64,000 nucleotides of DNA from Hymenobacter siberiensis (GTDB lineage: Bacteria; Bacteroidota; Bacteroidia; Cytophagales; Hymenobacteraceae), in contig NZ_JAHLZY020000001.1 of NCBI RefSeq assembly GCF_018967865.2, positions 1,488,001 to 1,552,000 of the forward strand. The letters are read 5' to 3'. Within the stretch, counting starts at the first letter, position 1; every line of letters begins with the position of its first letter. Made by a program: the position numbers and the translations under genes. A model generated the notes under the pieces. It worked only from the letters and a program-made list of their open reading frames with translations, was not told the origin of the DNA and searched no databases. Positions 49,290 to 58,869 of this stretch are shown here, in pieces.

Positions 49290-50042
49290 GTGAACATCGC
49301 CCAGCTCCGCCGCCAGCTCGATGCGCAATACGAGCGCTACAACCGTCCCGAGTTCATCAAAAACGACCCCATTCAAATTCCCCACCGCTTCACCCAGCGG
49401 CCGGATATTGAAATCGCGGCCCTGTTTGCGGCGCTATTGGCCTGGGGGCAGCGGCCAACCATCATCAATAAGTGCAACGAGCTGCTGCGCCGCATGGACG
49501 ATGCCCCGCACCAGTTCATCACCCAGCACCAGGACGAGGACTTGAAGAAGCTGCTCGGTTTCTGCCACCGCACATTCTGCGATACTGATTTGCTCTATTT
49601 CGTGCATTTCCTGCGCCATTGGTACGGGCAGCACGACACGCTGGAAACCGCGTTTCTGGTGGGCCACACGCAGCGCGAGCGGCTGATAAACTTCCACAAC
49701 CATTTCTTCAGTCTGCCCGATGCGCCCCAGCGCACCCGCAAACACGTGGCCACGCCGGCCCGCAAATCGGCCTGCAAGCGGGTGAACATGTACCTGCGCT
49801 GGTTGGTGCGCCGCGACGAGCACGGCGTGGATTTCGGCCTCTGGACCCGCCTCTCGCCCGCCGACCTCATCATGCCCATCGACCTGCACGTCGAGCGCCA
49901 GGCCCGCCCCCTGGGCCTGCTCACCCGCAAGCTCGTGGACTGGGAAGCGGCGGAGGAACTGACGGCTAACCTGCGTTTGCTGGACCCCAGCGACCCGGTG
50001 AAATACGATTTCGCGCTCTTTGGGGCGGGGGTGGATAAGTGA
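49290..50042 (+). CDS. TIGR02757 family protein
   Basis: A 250-residue protein of the conserved TIGR02757 family, common in Bacteroidota. The start is GTG at 49290 (MNIAQLRRQLDAQYERYNRP), followed by FIKNDPIQIPHRFTQRPDIE, IAALFAALLAWGQRPTIINK, KRVNMYLRWLVRRDEHGVDF and the ending DPVKYDFALFGAGVDK. The NMYLRWLVR segment recalls HhH-GPD glycosylases, so DNA binding has been suggested by analogy. No biochemical role is known to me. Confidence 0.88.
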   Translation: MNIAQLRRQLDAQYERYNRPEFIKNDPIQIPHRFTQRPDIEIAALFAALLAWGQRPTIINKCNELLRRMDDAPHQFITQHQDEDLKKLLGFCHRTFCDTDLLYFVHFLRHWYGQHDTLETAFLVGHTQRERLINFHNHFFSLPDAPQRTRKHVATPARKSACKRVNMYLRWLVRRDEHGVDFGLWTRLSPADLIMPIDLHVERQARPLGLLTRKLVDWEAAEELTANLRLLDPSDPVKYDFALFGAGVDK

Positions 50043-50126
50043 TACTCAAACCAATGGCAAAGCAATAATGCTGATGCGGTAAAGCTAGTTTATGTTATCC
50101 CGTGAGGCGAGGCCGTATTTTTGAGG

Positions 50127-51066
50127 ATGAATTATGTGGCCCTGCGCGAGCGGCCGACGCAGTTTTTGGCCTTGACCAGCCTGCTGCCCGCCGAATTTGA
50201 TGACCTGCTCACTGACTTTACGCCCCGTTGGGAGCGCTACCACCGCTACCATACCCTCGACGGCGACCGGCGGCGCATCCCGGCGCACCGGGAACGGGCC
50301 AACGCCACCTTAGCGGGCACCGGCACGAAGCTTTTTTTCTTGCTGACCTACCTCAAAACCAATTTCTTGCAGCAGCACCAGGCTGCCAGCTTCGGCGTGT
50401 CGCAGACCCGCGTGAGCCGCCTGGCGGGCCCCTTGCTCGACGTGCTCAACCAGACGCTGGCCGCCCGGCACCTGCTGCCCGTGCGCGACGGGGCGCAGCT
50501 GGCCCAGCGCCTGGCCGCGCACCCGGTGAAGGTCTTCACCTGCGACGGGGTGGAGCGCGGCATTCCGCGCAACGCCGACCGGGCAGCACAGGAAGAAGAG
50601 TACAGCGCCAAAAAAAAGTCCACGCCCTGAAAAACATCACCTTATCCGACGATACGCAGTACCTGCACGATCTTTCGCCCACCGAGTCCGGGCGGGTGCA
50701 CGACAAAAAAAGGTCGACCTCTACCCCCTGTGCCTGCCGGTCGGCAGCGTGCTGCGGCAGGATTTGGGCTTCCTCGGCCATCGGCCGCCGGGGGTGCTCA
50801 TCGAGATGCCCCATAAGAAGCCGCCGAAAGGCGAGCTGACCTTTTCCCAGCTGCTCTACAACCAGTTGCTCAGCTCATTGCGGGTGGTCATTGAACACGT
50901 CCACAGCGGCATCAAGCGCTTACGGATGGTCCGCGACAAGCTGCGCCTACGCGGCGACTGGTTTCGCGACACCGTGATGGTGGTGGCTTGCGGACTGCAC
51001 AACCTGCGCGTCCGCAGCCAACACCGGGCTTATCTCACACACGCACCCGCCAATCTTGACAAGTAG
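50127..51066 (+). pseudogene. IS5-family (DDE_Tnp_4) transposase with two frameshifts
   Basis: The N-terminal HTH region (MNYVALRERPTQFLALTSLL ... SFGVSQTRVSRLAGPLLDVL) leads to VFTCDGVERGIPRN with the first Asp. At eight A (50610-50617) a -1 shift gives KKVHALKNITLSDDTQYLHD and ESGRVHDKK. A second -1 shift at seven A (50705-50711) is needed to reach VDLYPLCLPVGSVLRQDLGF and the C-terminal RVVIEHVHSGIKRLRMVRDK with the Glu. One shift may be programmed; the second is probably a mutation. Terminal repeats could not be located with confidence. Confidence 0.75.
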
Positions 51067-51380
51067 ACTTGTTGCGTAATGTTTGTGCTCAAAATCAGCC
51101 TATTACAGGCATGAAATCGCGCTAATTTTATTGGCAATGTGGCTTAGACGTTCTCTTTGCAATTTTTGTCGGTTTTTATTTTTGACATAATTAATTAATT
51201 ATCAAGGCTTTTTGCTTCGCAACAACTCTATTATATAAAAATGAATGTGTGGAAATTATAGTCGGGGCCAAAGCTACGGGCCGGCTTGGATAAACGCTAT
51301 ATGCCGGTGCTTCCGGCCACAGGTATTTTTTGACTTTCTGGTCCTATTGAGAGCGAAGCTTTTCATTAATCCGATATTCT
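51067..51380. other. AT-rich region after IS5-type transposase
   Basis: It contains no supported gene. TTGTTGCG near 51072 and its complement CGCAACAA near 51219 could be the ends of a small remnant element, or the right end of the transposase element. The region is far more AT-rich than its surroundings. Confidence 0.4.
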
Positions 51381-51481
51381 GAGCGTCTGTCAGCCTGAGC
51401 GGAGCGAAGGACCTTCTCAAGTTTGCACCTATCGTTCGGCGGTGATAAGGTCCTTCGCTCCGCTCGGGATGACAGACGCTC
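51381..51481. repeat. Palindromic intergenic repeat before mutS2
   Basis: The arms at 51381-51415 and 51447-51481 contain GAGCGGAGCGAAGGACCTT and its complement. Confidence 0.75.
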
Positions 51482-51539
51482 ATGAAACAGCATCAACTTG
51501 AGCGGCCTCCCGCGAATCTTTCCCGCCCCGCTCGCTGTT

Positions 51540-51547
51540 TACCTTCG
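51540..51547 (+). promoter_or_regulatory. Candidate -7 box of mutS2
   Basis: TACCTTCG, a one-mismatch form of TAnnTTTG, lies 34 bases before the TTG start. Confidence 0.3.
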
Positions 51548-51581
51548 TACCCAATTCTGAAATCCCGCAAAGCTCAATTTC

Positions 51582-54026
51582 TTGCTGTTACCCCAACACT
51601 TCGAACAAAAAATCGGCTTCACCACCCTGCGCGAGCAGCTTGAGGCCAATTGCCTTTCCGCCCTGGGCCGGCACTACGTGGCCCGCATGGAGTTCCAGCC
51701 CAAGCACGAGCCCCTGCTGAAACTGCTCCAACAGGCCGACGAATTCACTTACCTGCTGCGCTCCGGGGCCGATTTTCCGGCCTCGCACTACCACGATGCC
51801 CAGGCCCACCTCAAGCGCGCCGCCCTGCCGGGCGCCTACCTCGACGTGGCCGCCTTCTTCGAGGTAAAGATGAGCCTGCGAACCATCCGGCAGGCGTTGA
51901 GCTTCTTCTCCGATGCCGACCCCGGCCTGTACCCCTCGCTGCGCCTGCTGGGCATCGGCGTCCAGGTCGACCGCAATTTGCTGGCCGCGCTGGACAAAGT
52001 GGTGGACGACGACGGCGCGGTGCGCGACGACGCGAGCCCGCTGCTGCGCCAGATTCGGCAGGAGCTCATTGCCCGCCAGGGCCAGCTGCGCAAGCAGATT
52101 GCCGGCATCCTGCGCCACGCCAAAAACGAGGGCTGGATTCCCAGCGACTCCGAGCCTACGATACGCGGCGGGCGGCTGGTGCTGCCCGTCATCGCCGAGC
52201 ACAAGCGCAAGGTGAAGGGCCTGATTCACGACGAATCGGCCTCGGGCCAGACGGTTTACATCGAGCCGGAAGCCGTTTTTGAGCTCAATAACGACATCAA
52301 GGACCTCGACAATGCCTATCACCGCGAGCTGATTCGCATCCTCACGGCCCTCACCGACCAGCTGCGGCCCCACATCCCGGACCTGCGCAAAGCCTATTCC
52401 TACCTCGGGCTGATTGACTTTATCAGAGCCAAAGCCCGGCTGGCTGTCACCCTCGACTGCCGCCTGCCCGTGCTGCACAACAAGCCCCTGCTGAAGTGGG
52501 TGAAAGTGCGCCACCCGCTGCTCCAGCTGGCCTTTGCCCAGCACAAGCGCGACACCGGCGACCCCCGCGAAGTAGTGCCCCTGGACCTGGAGCTGAACCA
52601 CGAGCAGCGCATCCTCATCATCTCCGGCCCCAACGCGGGCGGCAAATCGGTGAGCCTGAAAACCGTGGGCCTTGTGCAGTTTATGCTGCAGATGGGCCTG
52701 CTCATTCCCTGTGCCGACAACTCCGAAGCCGGCGTATTCGAGGATATTTTCCTGGACATCGGCGACGAGCAGAGCCTGGAAAATGACCTTTCGACCTACT
52801 CCTCGCACCTGCTGGCAATGAAGCAATTCATGCTGCTGTCCGGTAAGAAGAGCCTGGTGCTGATTGACGAATTCGGCACCGGCACCGAGCCCAGCCTGGG
52901 CGGGGCCATTGCCGAAGCCGTGCTCGACCAGTTGAACCGCAGCCGTGTGTACGGCGTCATCACCACCCACTACACCAACCTCAAGAACTTCGCCGAGCGC
53001 ACCCCGCACCTCGTGAACGGGGCCATGCGCTACGACCCGGAGAAATTGCAGCCGCTCTACCGCCTCGAAGTGGGCAAGCCGGGTTCGTCGTTCGCCATCG
53101 AAATAGCCCGCAAAATCGGCCTGCCGAAGGAGGTAGTGGAACGTGCCACCCAGCTGGTGGGCAAGGACAAAATCCGCTACGACCGCCTGCTCGAAAGCCT
53201 CGAAAAGGAGAAAACCGAGCTCGAAACCCGTACTGCCGAGGCTGCTAAAGCCGAGCGCCGCCTCAAAAGCGCCGCCAAGGAATACCAGGACCTCAAGCAG
53301 CACCTCGAAGACACTAAGCTTGAAACACTGCGCACGGCTAAGCAGCAGGCCAAAGCCTTGTTGGTGAACACTAACCAGCAAATCGAAGCCACCATCGGCG
53401 AAATCCGGCGTGGCAATGCCGACAAGGAAATCAACAAGGCCGCTCGCGAGAAGCTTGATAACTTCGTCAAGAAAGAGCTACAAATAGAGCCGCCCAAGCC
53501 CAAAGCCACCCGCGAGCGCGCCGAGGCCGGCGACCTCAAGCCCGGCGATAAAGTGGCCCTGTTCGGCCAGGAAGGCCACGGCGAAGTAGTGAGCGTGAAA
53601 GGCCAGACCGCCGAAGTCATGTTCGGTGGCATGAAGACGCTGACCAAGCTCGGCCAGCTCGAAAAGCTGGGCCGGGCCGAAATCCGCGAGCGCGAGCAGG
53701 CTGCCAAATCCAAGAAATCAAAGCTCAGCGGCGGCAGCTCCGGCGGTGGCAACGGTGTGAACATCACTGACCGCATGGCCGGTTTCAGCCCCACCCTCGA
53801 CCTGCGCGGCGAGCGTGCCGAAGACGCCCTCACCAAAACCATGAGCTTCGTCGATGACGCCGTGATGCTGGGCATGCCCGAAATCAAGCTCCTGCACGGC
53901 CGCGGCAACGGCGTGCTCCGCCAGGTGGTGCGCAACTACCTCCGCTCCCAACGCGCCGTAGCCAGCGTGGCCGACGAGCACGCCGACCGGGGCGGCGATG
54001 GCGTGACCATTGCCGTGCTGAAGTAG
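51582..54026 (+). CDS. mutS2: Endonuclease MutS2
   Basis: An 814-residue protein. The MutS-like core domain is followed by an ATPase with Walker A SGPNAGGKSVSLKT (about 347-360) and Walker B LVLIDEFGTGTEPS (about 424-437). A long coiled coil (about 515-640, EKEKTELETRTAEAAKAERR), a KOW-like segment and a C-terminal Smr domain (LDLRGERAEDALTKTMSFVD ... LLHGRGNGVLRQVVRNYL) follow. MutS2 acts on recombination intermediates and collided ribosomes, not in mismatch repair. The start is TTG at 51582 (MLLPQHFEQKIGFTTLREQL). Confidence 0.96.
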   Translation: MLLPQHFEQKIGFTTLREQLEANCLSALGRHYVARMEFQPKHEPLLKLLQQADEFTYLLRSGADFPASHYHDAQAHLKRAALPGAYLDVAAFFEVKMSLRTIRQALSFFSDADPGLYPSLRLLGIGVQVDRNLLAALDKVVDDDGAVRDDASPLLRQIRQELIARQGQLRKQIAGILRHAKNEGWIPSDSEPTIRGGRLVLPVIAEHKRKVKGLIHDESASGQTVYIEPEAVFELNNDIKDLDNAYHRELIRILTALTDQLRPHIPDLRKAYSYLGLIDFIRAKARLAVTLDCRLPVLHNKPLLKWVKVRHPLLQLAFAQHKRDTGDPREVVPLDLELNHEQRILIISGPNAGGKSVSLKTVGLVQFMLQMGLLIPCADNSEAGVFEDIFLDIGDEQSLENDLSTYSSHLLAMKQFMLLSGKKSLVLIDEFGTGTEPSLGGAIAEAVLDQLNRSRVYGVITTHYTNLKNFAERTPHLVNGAMRYDPEKLQPLYRLEVGKPGSSFAIEIARKIGLPKEVVERATQLVGKDKIRYDRLLESLEKEKTELETRTAEAAKAERRLKSAAKEYQDLKQHLEDTKLETLRTAKQQAKALLVNTNQQIEATIGEIRRGNADKEINKAAREKLDNFVKKELQIEPPKPKATRERAEAGDLKPGDKVALFGQEGHGEVVSVKGQTAEVMFGGMKTLTKLGQLEKLGRAEIREREQAAKSKKSKLSGGSSGGGNGVNITDRMAGFSPTLDLRGERAEDALTKTMSFVDDAVMLGMPEIKLLHGRGNGVLRQVVRNYLRSQRAVASVADEHADRGGDGVTIAVLK

Positions 54027-54054
54027 GGGAGAACGGTTTTATGACAGACCGTCC

Positions 54055-54079
54055 GTCATGCAGAGCGTAGCGAAGCATG
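54055..54079. repeat. Single arm of GCAGAGCGCAGCGAAGCATC family
   Basis: GTCATGCAGAGCGTAGCGAA plus a shortened tail; it can fold on itself as CGTCATG...CATGACG. Confidence 0.55.
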
Positions 54080-54114
54080 ACGGTTCAGATAATTTTCTGA
54101 CGTTCACCAACAAT

Positions 54115-54151
54115 AAAAAAGGCGGCTCCCGATTCGGGAGCCGCCTTTTTT
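54115..54151. terminator. Bidirectional terminator, mutS2 / PLD-type gene
   Basis: A6-GGCGGCTCCC, short loop, GGGAGCCGCC-T6 between convergent genes. The stem core is nearly the same as in the terminator at 22508. Confidence 0.9.
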
Positions 54152-54169
54152 GTATCAGTTTCGCGCAAG

Positions 54170-56527
54170 CTATTCCACTACCACGCGGCTCGTCTGCACG
54201 GCCTCGGGAGTGGTTACCTGCACCATGTACAGGCCCGATTTCAGCGACGTAGCGTCGATGTTCAGGTCGGTGCCGGTGAGGGGCTGGGTCTGGGTGAGCA
54301 CCACGCGGCCGGTTACGTCGCGCAGCACGATGGTGGCGGTGCGGGCCGAACTGCTGGCCAGGTGCAGCTGGAAGCTGCCACGGGCCGGGTTGGGGTAGGC
54401 TTGCATTGTGCTGGCCTGCACGGTGCCGGCGCGGGTGGCCAGTACCAGGCGGCACACCGTGAAGGCCGTGGTGTTTTCGGCGATGCGGGCGGCGTACTCC
54501 TGGTAGTAGCGGTTGGTCACGCGGGCATCGTGTACCACCAGCGTGTTTTCGTCATTCTCGGTGTCGGCCGAAGCCGTCCAGTTGTGCGAGCCCACGAATA
54601 CCGTGGGGTCCGACTGGCTGGCGCCGGCATCCACAATCAGCGTTTTGTGGTGCATGATGCCGAAGCCAGCCGCCGTACGCTTGATGATGAGACGGTTGCC
54701 CAGGCCGGCCTGCGCGAGGCGGAAGGCGTAGCCGGCCGTGCCGCTGGTGTCGTTCACGAGGCCGTCGGAGCAGCCCGTGATGCCGCGCTGGGTGACCTGG
54801 TTGGCAATGGCGCGGCCCAGGTCGGCACGGGTCACGAGCATGGACTCGAAGTGCAGGTCGTTGTCGGCCGAGGCGATGGCGGTGAGCAGACGGGCGTTCA
54901 CGTTGTCGGTGGGCGAGAAGTACGACTCGACCGATTTGCCGCCAATGTTGAGGATGTGCGGCGTGTTGTCGGACTTGCGCGAGCCAAACAGGCTGGTGCC
55001 GGGCGTAGCCGTCTGCGAGCCCCACATCTCATTGAACTCCACCGCGTAGACGCGGGCCAGTGATTGGTCCTGAATGGCAATCACGTTGTTGGCGTCGGTG
55101 GTGAGCTGGGCCGGGGTCCAGTTCATAGAGCCCGTCCACACCCACGGCACGTTGGGGTTGGTGCTTTCGGCATCAATAATCACAAACTTGTTGTGCATGA
55201 TGCTGCTGCCGCTGCTGCCGGGCTGGGCCGGCCGGGGTACGCGGGGAATAGAAGCCAGCAGCTGGCCCACGCTCACGTTGGCGTTGTCGTCTTCGAAAAT
55301 AACGCGCACCTGCACGCCGCGCGTCTTGGCGGCATTCACCGCGTTCAGAATAGTCGTGTTGTTCCAGTTATAGATGGCAATGTCCAGCGTCTGGGTGGCG
55401 CGGTTGATGTAGCGCACCAGCGTATCGGGGGCCGCGCCGTTGAGCATGGTCACGGCCGCATTGCCGGGCAGGGCCAGGGAGGCATCTACGGTCCGGTTGA
55501 AGAAGTTTTTGATAACGCCCGACGACAGCGAAGCCGTAATCATGGGCACCGCGCGCGACTCCGACCGGCCCACGCTGTTCACCGACACGGCTTGCACGTA
55601 GTAGATGGTAGCGGGCTGCAGGCCCGTAATAACCTGGCTATGAGCCGTGGTAAGGGCCGTGGAACCCGGCACTGTCGTGAACGTGCCGGTAGGCGAGGTT
55701 GAGTACGACAGGATGGTATTGCCGGCGTTCTGGGTGTTGAAGCTGACCGTGAAGCCGGTGGTGGTGATGTTGGAGGGCACCGGGCTGGTGGTCAGGTTAG
55801 GCGTGAGGCCCTGCACGAAGTCGGCATATTTGCGGCTGAGCATCTGGTAGCCGCCCACAATGCTGGTGGCCGAAGGCGAATACTGGCTCATGATGCCAAT
55901 GGCATCGAAGGTACCCGTGGGGCTGGGCTTGCCAATGAGGCCATCGGGGCCGTTGGAGTTGGTCGGTACATAGTTGACCAGCGTGGTATTGTTGTTCAGC
56001 CGGTAGGTGGTGTTGGCCGTGAAGGCCGATACCGCGCCGCCGCCGGTAGTATTCACCGAGGTCAGCCCGTTGATGCGTACCAGCATGCCTTCGTACTGCT
56101 CGGCGTAGGCCGAAGCAGCCTGGGCCGCCGTGAACACTACCGGGGCCGGCACCGGCCGGTTGCCAGCCAGCACGGTGAGGGAGGCAATGGGGTCGATTTC
56201 GAGCAGGCCGCGATACATTTTCAGGCTGCCGGTTACTTCAATGCTGTCGCCGGGAACCAGCGGCGCCACCAGCGGCCCCGTGGCACCGCCCGTCGTGTAC
56301 ACGGCAATGCCCGCCGTGCGGTCCTGGATATAACGAACGATGCTCACCGTGGAGCCCAGCTCGTCGCCGTTGGTCACAATGCCGCGCACCGTTACGGTGG
56401 GGCCGGCCACGTTGTTGGCCGTGGGGGCCTGAGCGCGGGCCGCCGCAATGGTGATGGCCGTTTGGGCGGAAGCCGCGTGCCACGACGTAGCACACGCCAG
56501 CAACGCCAGCAGAGTAAGTTTCTTCAT
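54170..56527 (-). CDS. Secreted phospholipase-D-like protein with OB fold and T9SS domain
   Basis: A 785-residue exported protein. The signal peptide is MKKLTLLALLACATSWHAAS. A DUF5689/OB-fold-like domain (about 28-240: VTVRGIVTNGDELGSTVSIV, YIQDRTAGIAVYTTGG, MYRGLLEIDPIASLTVL) and a fibronectin type III domain (about 255-345) follow. Next are two PLD motifs, IMHNKFVIIDAESTN (about 443) and IMHHKTLIVDAGAS (about 624), each the HxKxxxxD half of a bilobed active site. The C-terminal T9SS sorting domain starts MQAYPNPARGSFQLHL. The enzyme may cut phosphodiesters of lipids or extracellular DNA; the substrate is not known. ATG 56527 is chosen for the signal peptide. Confidence 0.9.
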   Translation of the reverse strand: MKKLTLLALLACATSWHAASAQTAITIAAARAQAPTANNVAGPTVTVRGIVTNGDELGSTVSIVRYIQDRTAGIAVYTTGGATGPLVAPLVPGDSIEVTGSLKMYRGLLEIDPIASLTVLAGNRPVPAPVVFTAAQAASAYAEQYEGMLVRINGLTSVNTTGGGAVSAFTANTTYRLNNNTTLVNYVPTNSNGPDGLIGKPSPTGTFDAIGIMSQYSPSATSIVGGYQMLSRKYADFVQGLTPNLTTSPVPSNITTTGFTVSFNTQNAGNTILSYSTSPTGTFTTVPGSTALTTAHSQVITGLQPATIYYVQAVSVNSVGRSESRAVPMITASLSSGVIKNFFNRTVDASLALPGNAAVTMLNGAAPDTLVRYINRATQTLDIAIYNWNNTTILNAVNAAKTRGVQVRVIFEDDNANVSVGQLLASIPRVPRPAQPGSSGSSIMHNKFVIIDAESTNPNVPWVWTGSMNWTPAQLTTDANNVIAIQDQSLARVYAVEFNEMWGSQTATPGTSLFGSRKSDNTPHILNIGGKSVESYFSPTDNVNARLLTAIASADNDLHFESMLVTRADLGRAIANQVTQRGITGCSDGLVNDTSGTAGYAFRLAQAGLGNRLIIKRTAAGFGIMHHKTLIVDAGASQSDPTVFVGSHNWTASADTENDENTLVVHDARVTNRYYQEYAARIAENTTAFTVCRLVLATRAGTVQASTMQAYPNPARGSFQLHLASSSARTATIVLRDVTGRVVLTQTQPLTGTDLNIDATSLKSGLYMVQVTTPEAVQTSRVVVE

Positions 56528-56609
56528 AAGAAAACTAGAATGTAAAGAAATGATTAAGTTAAAGTTGAAGCACTGGGCCGAAATACAAAGATGCTGAATT
56601 TTGGGCAAA

Positions 56610-56662
56610 CCAACGCCCGTGTCGGGCCGCCGGTTTGCGTGGCGGCCCAACACGGGCGTTGG
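56610..56662. repeat. Palindrome between the two OB-fold genes
   Basis: The arms CCAACGCCCGTGTCGGGCCG... (56610-56631) and 56641-56662 are complementary with one mismatch around a 9-base loop. It probably ends transcription of the upstream minus-strand gene, although the T-run is weak. Confidence 0.7.
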
Positions 56663-56681
56663 CGTATTTAACGTTCCCGAT

Positions 56682-57692
56682 TTAGTTTTTGCCGCTGCTA
56701 CGGTTGCGCTTGCCGGTGCTCGTGATGAAGGGCACCGGCGTGGCCGTTTCGGTACCGGCTTCATTGCGCGACCCCACCTCCACGTAGTAGGTAGTGCCGG
56801 GAATCAGGTTGTTCAGCGTGAGGCTGTGGTGGGTGGTCAGGCTTGCATCCAGGCGGCTTTCTTTCAGCTCTTTGGCATTGAGGCCGTAGCGCACGCGGGT
56901 ATCACCGGGGTTCAGGGTGGAATACACCACGGTGAAGCCCGTAGCACTGACATTGACGGGCACGGGCTCTTCGGTGAGGCGGGGCAGGCCGCTGCCGCGC
57001 ACAAAGTCGGTGGCCAGGCGCGGCAGCAGCTGGTAGCCGCCGGTGCCCCCCGGCGAGTACTGGCTCATGATGCCGCGCACGTCGAACGGCTCGCCGGTGG
57101 GCGGAGTGGTCCCGATAAGGCCGTCGGGCCCGGTGCTGGCGGCCCCCACGCGCAGCAGCGCGCCGGCCGTGCCGTCGAGCAGGTAGTTGGCGTTGCCAAC
57201 CAGGGCCTCGGCGGGGGCGCTGGTTGGGGTGAGCAGCCGCGTTACGCCGGTTATTTCAACAAGCCGGCTTTCATTCGCCTCGGCATAAGCCGTGGTAACC
57301 TGGTCTGCCGACACGCGCAGCGGATGCAGCCGCCGGCCGCCGGCCAGCTTATGAAACGAAGCGACGGGGTCCATTTCCAGCAGCCCGTTGTAGGCCTTGA
57401 GCTGGCCCGTAACCTGAATGCTGTCGCCGGCCTGCAAATCGCCGAAGCCCGGCAGCTTAGCGGGCTGGGCATAGAGGGCCAGGCCGGCTTCGCCATCCTG
57501 CACGTAGCGAATGTTGCCCATCTCGGTCCCGTTCAGTACTACGGCCCGTATCGTAACCGTGCTGCCCGGCCCCAAGGCCCGGGCAGCTTTCAGGGTGAGA
57601 ACCGGGGGCGTAGGGGGCGTGAGCAGGGAAGCCGGAGCTGCCCACACCGGGCCGGCGAGCACCCCGGCAAGCAGAAGGAAAGTTGGTTTCAT
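56682..57692 (-). CDS. Secreted OB-fold / fibronectin III protein
   Basis: A 336-residue exported protein (signal MKPTFLLLAGVLAGPVWAAP). It aligns along its length with the N-terminal half of the PLD-type protein: VTIRAVVLNGTEMGNIRYVQ, KAYNGLLEMDPVASFHKLAG, NGPDGLIG-like STGPDGLIGTTPPTGEPFDV, RGIMSQYSPGGTGGYQLLPR and a fibronectin domain ending TTYYVEVGSRNEAGTETATP. It lacks the PLD and T9SS parts and ends with a basic tail (KRNRSSGKN). It is a tandem paralogue upstream of the PLD-type gene on the same strand. Function unknown; OB folds of this type may bind nucleic acid or glycans. Confidence 0.8.
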   Translation of the reverse strand: MKPTFLLLAGVLAGPVWAAPASLLTPPTPPVLTLKAARALGPGSTVTIRAVVLNGTEMGNIRYVQDGEAGLALYAQPAKLPGFGDLQAGDSIQVTGQLKAYNGLLEMDPVASFHKLAGGRRLHPLRVSADQVTTAYAEANESRLVEITGVTRLLTPTSAPAEALVGNANYLLDGTAGALLRVGAASTGPDGLIGTTPPTGEPFDVRGIMSQYSPGGTGGYQLLPRLATDFVRGSGLPRLTEEPVPVNVSATGFTVVYSTLNPGDTRVRYGLNAKELKESRLDASLTTHHSLTLNNLIPGTTYYVEVGSRNEAGTETATPVPFITSTGKRNRSSGKN

Positions 57693-57807
57693 AAATTGAA
57701 GAATAAGCAGACCGGCCGCGAAATGGCTGATGTAAAGAATGCGACAAATTACGCATCATTTCCTGTTTTCAGCAATATTATCGACTGATTGGCCGGGTGC
57801 CATTCAA

Positions 57808-58848
57808 TCACAAAATATTAACTTCCGGGTGAAGGTCGACGCCGAACTGCTGGCGTACGGACGAGATTATCTCTTCGGCCAGCTGGCGTACTTCGCCGCC
57901 CGTAGCCCCGCCGTGGTTCACCAGCACCAGGGCCTGGCGGGCGTGCACGCCGTGGGTGCCCGCGCCGGGGCCGCGCCGCAGCCCCTTCCAGCCGGCCCGC
58001 TCGATGAGCCAGCCGGCGGGCACTTTCACGCCGCCGGGCACGGGGTAGCCGGGCAGGTCGGGGTACTGGCTTTTGAGGTGGTCGAACCGGGCCTGGGAGA
58101 TTTCGGGGTTCTTGAAGAAGGAGCCGGCGTTGCCGATTTCGGCCGGGTCGGGCAGCTTGGAGCGGCGAATGTGCACCACGGCCCGGCTCACGTCCTGCGG
58201 CGTGGGCTCGCCTTCGATGCCGAGCTCGGCCAGCGTATCGGCAATGGCTCCGTACTGCAGGTTGGGGCGGGCCTGGCGGTGCAGGCGCAGCACCACGGCC
58301 GTCACCACAAACTGGCTCTTGAGCACGTTTTTGAACACGCTTTCGCGGTAGCCGAAGCCGCACTCGCCGGCCGAAAACACGCGGCCTTCGCCGGTGGCTA
58401 TTTCCACGGCCTCCAAGTGGTCGAAGGTATCGCGCAGCTCGGCCCCGTAGGCGCCGATGTTCTGCAGCGGTGCCGCGCCCACCGTACCGGGAATGAGGGA
58501 GAGGTTTTCGATGCCGCTGAGCTGCTGGTCGAGCGTGTATTCGACCATGCCGTGCCAGCTCTCGCCGGCTCCGGCCCGCACCAGGGCCGTTTGGGCATCA
58601 CCGTCTTCGCTGATAATTTCCAGTCCGCGAATCTCATTCTTAAGCACCACGCCGGCGAAATCCTGGGTGAACAGCAGGTTGGAGCCACCGCCCAGAATGA
58701 GCTTTTCAGCCGCCTGTACCTGGGGTAGCTTTAGTAGCGCGCGCAGCTCATCGGCCGAGGCGAAGCGGGCGAAGTAGCGGGCCCGCACATCGAGGCCGAA
58801 GGTATTGTAGGGGCGGAGGGAGACGTTTTCTTCGAGCTGAGGCATCAT
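57808..58848 (-). CDS. murB: UDP-N-acetylmuramate dehydrogenase
   Basis: A 346-residue flavoenzyme of MurB type I. It shows the N-terminal NVSLRPYNTFGLDVRARYFA, the FAD-binding LILGGGSNLLFTQDFAGVVL, and GIENLSLIPGTVGAAPLQNI. The catalytic Ser is in GNAGSFFKNPEIS, and the ending includes PAGWLIERAGWKG and LVNHGGATGGEV. It reduces UDP-GlcNAc-enolpyruvate to UDP-MurNAc for peptidoglycan. There are two adjacent ATG codons (58848 and 58845); either may start. Confidence 0.97.
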   Translation of the reverse strand: MMPQLEENVSLRPYNTFGLDVRARYFARFASADELRALLKLPQVQAAEKLILGGGSNLLFTQDFAGVVLKNEIRGLEIISEDGDAQTALVRAGAGESWHGMVEYTLDQQLSGIENLSLIPGTVGAAPLQNIGAYGAELRDTFDHLEAVEIATGEGRVFSAGECGFGYRESVFKNVLKSQFVVTAVVLRLHRQARPNLQYGAIADTLAELGIEGEPTPQDVSRAVVHIRRSKLPDPAEIGNAGSFFKNPEISQARFDHLKSQYPDLPGYPVPGGVKVPAGWLIERAGWKGLRRGPGAGTHGVHARQALVLVNHGGATGGEVRQLAEEIISSVRQQFGVDLHPEVNIL

Positions 58849-58869
58849 GCCCGCAAAGGTAGCGGACGA

